A stretch of 18,230 nucleotides of DNA, from assembly GCA_002803225.1 (NCBI GenBank), contig NXFV01000110.1:1-18230 (forward strand), in the 5' to 3' direction. A program made the position numbers and the translations under genes. This DNA is from Gamarada debralockiae. Taxonomy: Eukaryota; Ascomycota; Leotiomycetes; Helotiales; Hyphodiscaceae. Of this stretch, positions 8,976-18,228 are shown piece after piece; position 1 is the first letter of the stretch, and each line of letters begins with the position of its first letter. The notes under the pieces are model-generated. The model was not told the DNA's origin and searched no databases. It saw only the letters and a program-made list of their open reading frames with translations.

Positions 8976-11083
8976 TCATGCTTCTATAGGTGGGGCAGCC
9001 TTTTTCTTGATTTGTAGCTTCAGACATATACCGCAGGCTGCGAAGAATGCCAATATAGAAAATGCGGTGCCTAGATACTTCTCATAGTCAGAATCTCCAA
9101 AAAAACAAAAAAAAAAGGGGGGGGGAGGGGCGGGGGGAGGTCGTAACATACAAAGATATTTGTAACAGCTTCATTATATGCTTCCAACACTCCTGGTAGC
9201 TGATCACTTGAGACCGCACTTCTCACTCCCACAGCACCAACCTGTGAAACCAGACTCGCATTCACACCTGGCGCATACTTGGGCAGGACTGAACGTAACG
9301 AACTGCTGAAACCGGCCTCTGCAAGCGCCAGGCCACAAGCCGATCCAAAGAACTGACTGAATACCACCATTGAGGTTCCCACGGACATCGTGGATGCAGG
9401 AAGGGTGTGCTGAACTGCATTCACCGGTTGTTGCAGGGTCATGCCTCGACCAAAGCCAGAGATGATTTGGTAGCCTACCCAGACACCGGTATGAGTTGAT
9501 AGTGCGAAAGTGCTCATTAGCCCACCCCCAATGGCGGCGAGAGCATTCCCGAGCATCGCGAATATGGCAGGATTTCCTAGCTTGGCTGGTGCGAGGGAGA
9601 ATAGGTGTCAGCAGGAGAGCCTGGAATTTTTATAAGCTGCATACCTAGAACGCCCGTGATGAGGGTTGACACTATGAGCGGCGCTGCAGTAGCCATAAAA
9701 TATGCCCCGCTGAGAATAGGATCTACCCCTTTGATGGTTTGAAACCACACTGGCAGATAATATGCGAAAACTTGAAGGGAAGCAAATTGTGACATCACAA
9801 CCAGACAGCTTGAGTATACAACTCGTTGACCTAGCATTGATAGTGGGACCATAGCAGTGTCTCCTCGTCGATTCTCCCACAAGAAGAAAGCTATGAGGGT
9901 AGTTCCAAATCCCACGAAGAGACCAATGATAGTTGAAGAGTTCCAAGCATAGCTCGAGCCACCTAATTGAAGCGCAAGAAGTACCTCAACGCATGCCGAC
10001 GCGAAAAGCACAAATCCAATGAGGTCAAGACGATTGATGATAGTAGACAGCTTTGGATTTCCCTCGGCTTTCTGTCTCTGATCTGGAACTCGGATGAAGG
10101 AGATTATTACCAAGCTGATAGCACCAGGTGGCAAGTTGATGTAGAAACCTAACTAGACGTGAGTTGCGGCGATCATCTGAAATTTGGAAGGAAACATAAA
10201 ACCCTGACTTACACCATCTCCATGATGCTTTCTCAGTGAGCAAACCACCAACAATTGGAGCTATTATAGATCCGAACAATGAGAAGACATACACAAACGC
10301 AACAGTTTCTACACTTCTCGATTAGTATCTTTCTGCCAATTTCGAAATCCCAGCTAGGAATCAGTAGAACGTAGTTTCGACGTACGTGCCCGCCTCTCTT
10401 TTGGTAGAGAGATTGCAATGATAGTCAGCGCTCCGCTGAAAAGCCCCGACCCACCTATGCCGGCCAAGGCACGGCCAATGACAAGGGCGGTTGAAGATGG
10501 TGCTACCGCACATAGTAAGGAACCGATTTCGAATATGAAGACGAATATGAAGAAAGTTATCTGGATAGTTTATAGTTAGCTGGGACAAATTGAGAAATAG
10601 AAAAAAGAATCTGAAGACTTGCTTTTGCATTGTAAAACTGGTATATCTTTCCAACTACGGGCGTACAGGCGCATCTGAATAGTAGTTATGAATTAGCTTG
10701 TAAACCAAAAATGATTTGGATTGTGAAGAGACATTGCTTACACTGTGATAAGGTATGCACTCCCGTACCAACCAATGTCTCGAATAGTATGGAAGTGAGT
10801 TGTGATCACTGGAATAGCCTTTACAGAAGTGATTAGTATACCACTACCAAAAATGCATGTTTTGCATAGATTACGGACTCACAGTCGTGATGATAGTGAC
10901 ATCTAAACTGTATAGAAATCCAGCCATAGCAACGGCAAGGATCAGCAAGGAAGCCTGGTTTCCAACCAAGAATTCTGGCTCCCTCTCTCTAGGTATCTCA
11001 GAAGCCACATCATTACTGGAGTCGGACCTTGAGTTCCCTTCACGTTCCTCAGATTGAGCTCCCTGCTCCTTCTCTGGCGCCAT
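8976..11083 (-). CDS. MFS drug:H+ antiporter, 14-TM DHA2 type
   Basis: Eight exons (minus strand): 11083-10883, 10818-10742, 10674-10623, 10560-10386, 10308-10213, 10148-9645, 9585-9152 and 9077-8976, giving 546 aa. Joins restore family sequence, e.g. [20 protein letters not shown] and [13 protein letters not shown]. Intron 3 (10561-10622) is GC-AG; the others are GT-AG. An acidic, hydrophilic N-terminus of about 43 residues precedes TM1. [15 protein letters not shown] (Arg140) matches motif B, and [10 protein letters not shown] (181-190) matches motif C of drug exporters, with Ala where many relatives have Gly before the Pro. The C-terminus is lysine-rich ([11 protein letters not shown]). 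Such proteins export toxins or drugs at the plasma membrane by proton exchange. The Zn2Cys6 gene upstream ends 392 bp from the start and shares a promoter motif with it, suggesting specific control. The substrate is unknown; no biosynthetic gene is nearby. Confidence 0.93.
9097..9140 (+). repeat. Homopurine tract with G runs inside MFS intron 7
   Basis: The plus strand has long A runs followed by G9-A-G4-C-G6-A-GG; the coding (minus) strand is therefore a C/T tract inside the 74-nt intron 9078-9151. The G runs could form a quadruplex in DNA. The branch-like CTGAC and AG acceptor follow the tract on the coding strand. Confidence 0.7.
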
Positions 11084-11475
11084 GTCTTCGGGAGTTTTCG
11101 CGCAAGAAATTTTGAAGATTTAAGGAAGCAGAGTGGGTCGAGTAGAAGTTATTGCAAAGTCTTGAAGACGAAGTTCAAAATATATGAGATTACGCTGGGG
11201 ATAATCGGATTTTTCATAGTCGCAGATGATGGTTGTGATAATCGTCTCCGACGGAGTCGGAGCAGAAGCGCATGCTCGACCCCCAACGTCGCTTGACCAA
11301 ATCTCCGACCGTATAATTCAACCAATTAAATCCAGAATCCTACATATAGATTTGAAAAATGTGAGACCTTGTGTGTATTCAGTCATGCGGCGTCTTGCCT
11401 TGAGGTGATACTAATAAGCCAGAATCACAAATGAGAATGGATTGGCTCCAAAGACATGAAAAGATCTCAGCGGAA
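11084..11475. other. Promoter region of the MFS gene and 3' flank of the regulator
   Basis: This 392-bp spacer contains the CGG-type inverted repeat annotated at 11246-11262 and a further partial match, TCTCCGACC, at 11302-11310. No coding potential is supported. Confidence 0.6.
11246..11262. promoter_or_regulatory. Candidate Zn2Cys6 operator upstream of the MFS gene
   Basis: CTCCGAC-GGA-GTCGGAG is a perfect inverted repeat of 7-bp arms, about 163 bp upstream of the transporter ATG. It contains CGG triplets, as expected for a Zn2Cys6 dimer, and includes TCCGACGGAGT (11247-11257), which recurs exactly upstream of the regulator gene. Binding is inferred, not shown. Confidence 0.5.
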
Positions 11476-13637
11476 TCATTGTACATCGTAGGTATTCTCC
11501 GACAGGTTCTGCCAGAAACCATCATCTAACAAATCAAACTGATTGAACGAGAGAGCAGCATTTGTGGCTGATAGAGTTCCGCCTCCTTGAATGGCTGGGA
11601 GGAGTGAATGAATAGCACTCTTCTCGCTTGCCAGGATACGATCAAACCGCACCCGTATCTGTCTTATTTTCTGACTGAGCTGAAGCCATGGCCTTTTGTC
11701 AACCAAATGATCAAATTTTGCGCTCGTCTCTTCCATCATCATGGCAACACGGTCCACTACAGTCGAAAGATCCATACCCATTTCAACCTCATTTATGTTC
11801 CAATCCTCGACGTGGAAGAGTGAGAACTTAGAGAGTATCATCATGGCAAAATACATTTGACATATGACCACGCGAGAGAAAGTGATGTACGGCTTGTTCT
11901 GGATAGAGAAATAATGGTGTAAAAAGGCTTGGGTGGCAGTTAGGCACATGGATAAAACATCTGTCCTCTGAAGTGTCGGCAGATGGGTTAGAATGGTGGG
12001 TGGCATGCAAAAGCAGATGTCGAAGAGGTACATTTCGATCGTGTGGTAATTTAAAACTAATAGATCTAGTAAGAAGCATGAGTTAGCATTGAGATTTCTT
12101 GTGTAGCTGAGACAAGGATAAACTTCATATTACCGTCATGTGAACAGCTTTCGGGCAGCGAGGCTTTAAATCTCTGTAATTCTGACAACAGCAGGTTGAA
12201 ATGGACTGCGAGTGCTCCATTCCAGGTCCGTGGCTGGTGCGGAAGGGATTGAATGCCGCTGTGCTTGATGTTCTCTGAAATCCGCTGTAAGGCTGACAAA
12301 CGAGCGAGATAGATATCGTTGTCAGTTTCAGGATTTGTGAGAAGATCGTCGTGACATTGCTGGATAAATGGCGTCCAGTGTAGTGGGTTTATGCGGCGAA
12401 AGTTCAATGACGTAGTTGATATCTAGTATGGAAACTTCAGTTGAGAGGGTCACAGGGATTTTAATATAGTTAATAACACACCGTTGAGAAAATATAAAAG
12501 CATCCAAGAATGGTTCTCTTCTCTTCTTTAGTTGGCTCTGTTCGACGAGCCCACGTTGACTGGTGACTAGAAACAATGCCCTTCATTTCACCTAGAAACC
12601 TTTCGTGGTTTTCGAAGCCTGGCATTGGGTATGAAAGATGCAAGTCCACCACTAATGAAAGGATCAACCCAATAAGAGCATTCAATTGAGACCTGATACA
12701 AAACAGGCCGTTGTACCTATTCGTCAAGATATTAGTCAGTTTCCGATTATCATGACATTGAGCAGGAGGAACAAACCATGTAGTATGTACCAATAGTCCC
12801 TGCAGCAAATCCAGGCTCTTCTCGCCAAGTATAACCAGATGTTCCGTTACATCCTTAATGAAGCGCTGCCCTAACTCGAGGTGGTGCACTGAATCATGAT
12901 ACGAAGCTGCGAAAATTATGGCCTGATAAAGGAATGGCCTGTCTTCTGACAGTCTCTGCGCGTTCATACCAGGAGGAACTAACACGAAGGGTACTTGCCG
13001 AGCAAGATTTTGTCGGAATATATTCAGAACCTCGTCAGGGGACGGATTTGTCGATGCGGAATCAAACTCGCGGGTTTTATATGAAGCTGTAACCGAGGGC
13101 TGTGAGTCTGGTGGTGCTGTTTGATAGTTTGGAATACTGGCATTTGACGTGTGCAACAGGAGAGGTCTCTGCTCGAACAACTCGTGGCTGGCAGCACTTG
13201 AGCTATTCGACGGTGTATGGATGACTTCAGGGACGATGCCAGAGCTTGCGACGTTTCCACCTAACGACGGTGACTGTGAAGCATTGAGAACGGATGTAAG
13301 ATTGTTCAGTCTCTCTTCCAACTGAGCAATTCTTTCAGCTTGAGCATGCTGTCTGTAAGTCAAACGTTAGAATGAGGTCACGTGCCTTAAAGATGGTGAT
13401 TGTAGAGCTCACGTGGTCTTTCTCAATTTCCGTGTCCTTATAATCGATTCTGGCATCAAGCAGTCTCTATCCAACCGATTACACCTGCGTTGACGATAAG
13501 ATTGGGGCTGGCGAGATTTTGAAGCCAGGATTGGGGACGCACCTCTCACATCTTCCATTCGAGTGGCCGTAGCACTTGGCTTTCGCCTTGACGCAGTTCT
13601 GACAAGCCTGTGCTCGGGGATTGATGTATTCGGCCAT
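11476..13637 (-). CDS. Zn2Cys6 fungal transcription factor
   Basis: Six exons (minus strand): 13637-13543, 13484-13413, 13352-12777, 12716-12482, 12422-12134 and 12065-11476, giving 618 aa. The zinc cluster is C12-x2-C15-x6-C22-x7-C30-x2-C33-x6-C40; intron 1 splits the Arg codon just before C33, and splicing is needed to complete the cluster. Basic residues RTRKLRK link it to a short predicted coiled coil (AQAERIAQLEERLNNL, about 59-74), the usual dimerisation element. The middle region (LLQGLLVHTTW joined to YNGLFCIRSQLNALIGLIL, then RTILGCFYIFST joined to ISTTSLNFRRINPLHWTPF) matches the regulatory domain of this family. It should act in the nucleus on CGG-containing sites. The MFS gene lies next downstream on the same strand, and the two promoters share TCCGACGGAGT, so control of the transporter and of itself is the likely role. 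The direction of regulation is unknown. Confidence 0.92.
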
Positions 13638-13702
13638 GTTAACTCCATGATCTGAATATCTAGGTGAGCGGAGTCTGAGGAGAATGTGCTGGTTATAACA
13701 TG

Positions 13703-13736
13703 TCCGACGGAGTGAAGGAAGACTCCGTTCCGACGG
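13703..13736. promoter_or_regulatory. Candidate autoregulatory operator of the Zn2Cys6 gene
   Basis: TCCGACGGAGT (13703-13713), an eight-base spacer, then ACTCCGTTCCGACGG (13722-13736). The second block contains ACTCCGT, the inverse of the end of the first, and a second CCGACGG. The array lies 66-99 bp upstream of the regulator ATG. The 11-mer is identical to the one upstream of the transporter. Confidence 0.45.
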
Positions 13737-13963
13737 GGAAGATCATCAAGAGGCGCTAACTAAGACACTAGCCGAATTGATTATTAGAAGGGATACTCGA
13801 ACTTGTAGTGATGCATGCTTTTCATCGCATTCAACTTCTTCGCAATTGCTTTTCCGATGCTGAGATCATATGAGAGAAGTGACATACTGTCTGGGGGAGA
13901 TGATATCGCTTTCCGGTCCCTGGTTAAAGTTGGGGTTTTTGGTGAGATGGTGCGGCGCGCGGT

Positions 13964-13982
13964 CACGTGAGCCACGTGAGCC
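13964..13982. promoter_or_regulatory. Tandem CACGTG (E-box) sites
   Basis: The 9-bp unit CACGTGAGC occurs twice in direct succession. CACGTG is the core bound by fungal bHLH factors such as Cbf1 homologues. It is 327 bp from the regulator start and 746 bp from the methyltransferase start, so its target is unclear; it could instead be flank of the adjoining repeat element. Confidence 0.35.
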
Positions 13983-13998
13983 TAAGAGTTATTGAAGA

Positions 13999-14568
13999 TA
14001 AAATCCCACCTTTTTACACCAAAATCAACGAAAAAGACACTGTTATATCTAACCTCACAACACTTTTAATAAATTAATTCTTTTTGATTTAAGCTTTAGT
14101 ATATAAGTATATTAAAATACGGATTTGAATTTTTACTATACTATTAAAGGACTATAGTAATAACTATTGAAAATATACTTGGTTTTTACACCAAAATAAG
14201 GCATTTTGTATAGACTACAAATAAATATTTTAAAATAAACTACAAAATATTTTAAAAATGCAAAGAAAAATAATAATAAGCGCACTCTTAGGATTTCTTT
14301 TATTAGTGTTATTTAATAAGTTAAAAATTTGGGTCAAATTTTGTATGTAAAAGTAGCGAAAAAAAACTTCTAAATTTCTTAAAATTTAAATATTTAAATA
14401 ACTCTTTATTTTTTTAAGGTTATATAGCTAAAATATTAAATATATACTATTTCTAACTAACTAATTAATATAGAATATAATTCTGATTGTTAGTTGTTTT
14501 AATATGATTAATTAAAAACAACAACTTTTGGTGTAAAAAGGTGAGATTTTCATAGGGGTGGGATTTTA
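13999..14568. mobile_element. AT-rich MITE-like element with terminal inverted repeats
   Basis: The left end (14000-14024) and the complement of 14526-14550 match at 24 of 25 bases; the shared core is CACCTTTTTACACCAAAA and the one difference is C/T. Beyond the right repeat, GGTGGGATTTTA (14557-14568) is the exact complement of the outermost left 12 bases (13999-14010), giving TA at both outer edges, as for TA-inserting elements. The core TTTTTACACCAAAAT recurs inside at 14183-14197. The interior is extremely AT-rich with no open frame, consistent with a non-autonomous element or one decayed by RIP. The superfamily is not identified. Confidence 0.65.
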
Positions 14569-14727
14569 ACAGGGAACCCGAGTCTGTACTGAAAATTTTA
14601 TGCGAATCACTGCCATTTTAATCATACCCCATATTTTCCTCTCCCGCAAAAACCTACGAATACTTCAAGACAGCTCACAACACCGACCCAAGAGCTGAGA
14701 AGGTTTCAATAAACCGCCACTACTGTC

Positions 14728-16420
14728 ATGTCTTCGCAGAAACGCCAGGGCGAGGAGCTCGAGGGCGATATCACCTTCATCGCGACTCCCGCAGCTGTGC
14801 CCTCAAAATTTGCGACAGGCGAGGACTGTGGCGTCCAAGTCACCACTGTGAGTCCCATTGAGCTCCATTGAGCTCCCTGTACCACGTCAATTGACATCAA
14901 TTGACACCAATTGGCTACTTGCTCACTCAAACTGACGCCTACTTAAGTTTCCCACTATCCATAATGCTCCCCTACCCGTCGAGGGACCCGGCTCTGAGTC
15001 CTTCTCGAACTACCTCCTCGGAGCTCTGGTGCTCGGCATCCCGACCATTGTCGCTCGCAGCCTTGGTGGCGGCTTCAAGACGACCGTCTTTTTCGTTCTG
15101 GTCTTCTTCCTGCCCATTTTGATCGGCTTCTGGACCATAACTTCGGCCTACTCGCCAAACATCAACGACAAAGGCAAGCTTCCCGGCCGCCCCGTCGAGC
15201 ACTACATAACTTTCAAGAAGGAAGAAGACCGCCAGCGATGGAGCGGCCGTAACAAGATCCCAATGAAGACATTCTATGAGATGTACTTCGACGGCGACGT
15301 GGAGTTCAATGGCGACTGCCTCGATATCATGGAGTACCGCCATGACTGGGCCAACTTCTCCTTCACACGGGCTCTCTTCCATTTCATCTTCTTCACCTTC
15401 TTCCCAGATGTGCTCTTCCACTCGCGCAAGCAGGACGAGGAGCAGATCCGCCCCAATTACGACCGTGGTAACGACCATTACTCGTGGTTTCTCGGCCCCC
15501 GCATGGTCTACACGAGCGGCATCTTCTCCGATCCCACCCGCGAAGAGACGCTGGAGGAGATGCAGGACAACAAGATGGCCATTGTCTGTGAGAAGCTCGC
15601 TCTCAAGGAGGGAGAATCACTTTTAGACATCGGCTGTGGCTGGGGCACCCTCGCCAAGTTCGCCAGTGTCAACTACGGTGCCCACGTCACTGGTGCTACC
15701 CTTGCCCGTAACCAGGCCGCCTGGGGCAATGACGCTCTCCGCCGCGCGGGTATCCCCGAAAGCCAAAGCAACCTCTTGTGTATGGACTACCGTGACATAC
15801 CGACGCGAAAATTCAACAAGATCTCTCAGCTCGAGATGGGTGAGCATGTGGGCATTCGCAGACTTACTACCTTCTTCCGCCAGTGCTATGATATGCTTGA
15901 GGACGACGGCGCCATGTACGTCCAGCTCTCTGGTCTGCGTAAGGCGTGGCAATATGAGGACTTCATCTGGGGGCTTTTCTTGAACAAATACATCTTTCCT
16001 GGCGCCGACGCCTCAACCCCGCTTGCTAATTACGTTGGCTGTCTTGAGAGCGCCGGATGGGAGATCAAGAGGTGAGCACACAAGTAACAACACGAACTCG
16101 TTATACATACTAACCCCAACCCCAGCATCGACACGGTCGGCGTCCATTACTCGGGCACCATCTGGCGCTGGTATCGCAACTGGCTCGGCAATGCCGAGAC
16201 CATCAAGGCCAAGTATGGTTCGCGCTGGTACCGTATCTGGGAACTCTTCCTAGCCTGGTCCACTATCGCCTCGCGTCAGGGCAGTGCTACCTGCTTCCAG
16301 ATGGTCGCGGTCAAGAATCTGAATGCCACCCACCGCATCAACGGTTTTGCGTCCCAGTTCGGCCTTTCTGGCGCTCTTGCTGCGAGTCGCGCTGCCGGAA
16401 AAGCGACTTTCCCGAAGTAA
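14728..16420 (+). CDS. Sphingolipid C9-methyltransferase
   Basis: Three exons, 14728-14847, 14948-16071 and 16126-16420, give 512 aa. Intron 1 is 100 nt and intron 2 is 54 nt, both GT-AG. The enzyme transfers a methyl group from S-adenosylmethionine to C9 of the 4,8-unsaturated sphingoid base of fungal glucosylceramide, at endomembranes. The N-terminus has NAPLPVEGPGSESFSNYLLG, then two membrane segments (about 62-77 and 84-103) typical of this family. The cyclopropane-synthase-like domain follows, with RPNYDRGNDHYSWFLG, YTSGIFSDPTREETLEEMQD, the SAM motif LLDIGCGWG (265-273) and EMGEHVGIRRL. The C-terminal half carries WRWYRNW and ends GKATFPK. Length and order fit the fungal family. Bacterial cyclopropane-fatty-acid synthases lack the membrane segments, so that alternative is unlikely. 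Codon usage is strongly C-ending, suggesting good expression. Confidence 0.94.
14855..14914 (+). repeat. Short tandem repeats in C9-methyltransferase intron 1
   Basis: CCATTGAGCT occurs twice in tandem (14855-14874), then CAATTGACAT, CAATTGACAC and CAATTGG follow one another (14888-14914). Both sets lie inside the 100-nt first intron, which is about twice the length of the second. Confidence 0.7.
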
Positions 16421-17327
16421 GTATTGTGCTTAGGAATAAAAAGCGTTGTTATCAGCTTCGGGAGGTGGGAACTTTGTCGGAAAGACGAAGAGTGATTTTC
16501 CAAGAGAAAGAGGGGCATTAAAATCGGACATCATAATTGCTGGCTTGTAGTAGATAGCGACGGAGCTTTAGAGATTTGGCGTTAGCCTGAAATGACAAAG
16601 TCTTGACCCTCTTTGAGTATTATATTATAGGCGCTACCGCACGCCAAAACGGGAGCAGCCGCGCACTGAAACCCACTTATCTATACCAATTGACTGCTGG
16701 GAATAGAACGATGACAACAAAAGATTGATTAAGTTCCAAGGCTCCTTGAAAGGGCTAGTACTGATTTTAGAACCAGCTTATTATCCAATAATCTTCTATA
16801 ATATAATGCGGACGCAGGCCCTTGCTCAACTGGAGGGCTTTATCAGAAGAATCAAGGCAAATTGATACCCTAGCATTTCTGCGCCCTTAGTTTCTTCCAG
16901 TGCAGCATCATACTGGGGCCTGCAGGTGATCTGTCATTTTGGCCTAGATATTTACCTTTGGGCTAGGGAAGGAAAAGTATAATTCGGCTTTTTTGAGATT
17001 GGACAGGGAGGGATTTTCAGGACCTTAGACTTTTTTAAGGGCAGATTCCGACTTGAAGACGAAATTCAGGTTATTAATTGATTGATTGAGTCTAACACTT
17101 GTTTGGCCGTTAGGCCATGCAGGAAATCTATAAGGCCCCACCCCCCCATTTGGGCCACCTCGCTTAGCTCACCGCCACTTTCTATACTCTTACTTTGAAT
17201 TTGAATAACTCTATAATACCTTTATCGATTGCTTTCAAATTTTGCAAATATCTTGGACTAGCTATAAAGCACCGATATACTGAGGGAGGGGGGGGAATTG
17301 TTGTGGCCCTGTTTTTCAGGTTTTAGT

Positions 17328-17349
17328 GGTTCTTACAATTGTAAGAACC
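17328..17349. repeat. 22-bp perfect palindrome
   Basis: The left half GGTTCTTACAA is followed at once by its exact complement. The palindrome runs into CTCGCTTAGCT, and the minus-strand reading of 17333-17357 matches 1570-1594 at 23 of 25 bases. A 13-bp direct repeat, ACCTCGCTTAGCT, is at 17157-17169 and 17347-17359. Confidence 0.85.
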
Positions 17350-18173
17350 TCGCTTAGCTAGTTTCGTCACGTGCTAGCGGGGCATAAAATGGCCTTCGCA
17401 GCTGGAGTAGCACTTAGACATCATCGCAATCATACATCTCGTTTTTCGCATACACTCTGCAGTGCGTTCGAGCACTATGACCTTCGTTTTATGTCGTTAG
17501 TTTTCGTTCTGGTTTTATCCCTTACTGAGAGCACGTGCGATACCCAGCGCAATCGGGAAGCGCTCATACTCGCATTTCGCCCCACCACAGTACTTATCAA
17601 AAGTATAAATAAGAAAAAGAGTACAAACAAAATAGTAAAACAGTGTTACTTTATTACTCGATACGTATAACAGAATTTTAGTGTGACAGGGGGTCCGAGT
17701 GAGTATGATGCGGCTCAGCTGGATTGGAAGCGGGGTAAAATTCCTCCGCCGGGTCATTCGATAATTGGTGAGCGCTTTGGTGCAGCTCTAAGCCACGCTG
17801 GCGATCAATTTAAGCTTATTCTCCACACTCCGCCCCGTGTTGGAGGATTTCAAATCCCTAGGATCGCGCCTAGCGATCTCCCTATTTTTGGAAACCCAGC
17901 TTGAATTATCCCGACGTTTCACTCCCGACCGATCAACTGTCTCCGCACCTGCAATGCTACCTGACATCAATGTTCAGTGGTGCGCTTTCCTTGGAACGAG
18001 TTGAAGGATTCCAGAAGGTTGAGGTTGAGGTGGGACAAGGGACGATGTGAAGGACCTGAGGATCTCGGGTCACATAGCATGAAGCCATCTAAAAATCAAG
18101 CGATTTGGGAATTGGTTAGCGACATCAGCTGTCCAATGCTTCTTCACGCTCTCTGCGCTCTCATTTGACAGTA

Positions 18174-18228
18174 TAAAATTTAAAATTTAAAATTTAAAAA
18201 AAAAAAAAAATTTCCCCCGCCGGGGAAA
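18174..18228. repeat. (TAAAATT)3, A15 run and GC-rich hairpin
   Basis: Three tandem TAAAATT units (18174-18194) lead into fifteen A residues (18196-18210). TTTCCCC-CGCC-GGGGAAA (18211-18228) then forms a 7-bp stem with a 4-nt loop. The function is unknown; the end of the window cuts off the context. Confidence 0.75.

Larger units (their letters stand above)
13638..14727. other. Divergent spacer between the regulator and the C9-methyltransferase
   Basis: About 1.1 kb. The regulator-proximal part has CGG-type motifs (13703-13736), the centre has tandem CACGTG boxes (13964-13982), and 13999-14568 is an AT-rich inverted-repeat element. The roughly 160 bp before the methyltransferase ATG must serve as its proximal promoter. 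No coding sequence is supported. Confidence 0.65.

Noticed and set aside
10561..10622. MFS gene broken by loss of a splice donor
   Set aside because: A consensus GC donor (GCAAGT) keeps frame and family sequence on both sides.
8976..13637. Secondary-metabolite gene cluster
   Set aside because: A regulator and transporter are present, but no synthase or tailoring enzyme is visible; the neighbours are a GH15 protein and a sphingolipid enzyme.
13409..13648. Separate small basic protein on the minus strand
   Set aside because: It is an alternate-frame reading through exon 1 and intron 1 of the Zn2Cys6 gene; only its last part coincides with real exon 2.
16709..16866. Short plus-strand frame encoding MRTQALAQLEGFIRRIKAN at its end
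   Set aside because: About 50 codons, unrecognised, with stops on both sides; insufficient to call a gene.
17683..17904. 73-codon open frame as a gene
   Set aside because: It has no recognised domain, no ATG at its proposed start (TTG/GTG type only) and no splice context; it lies in repeat-rich DNA.
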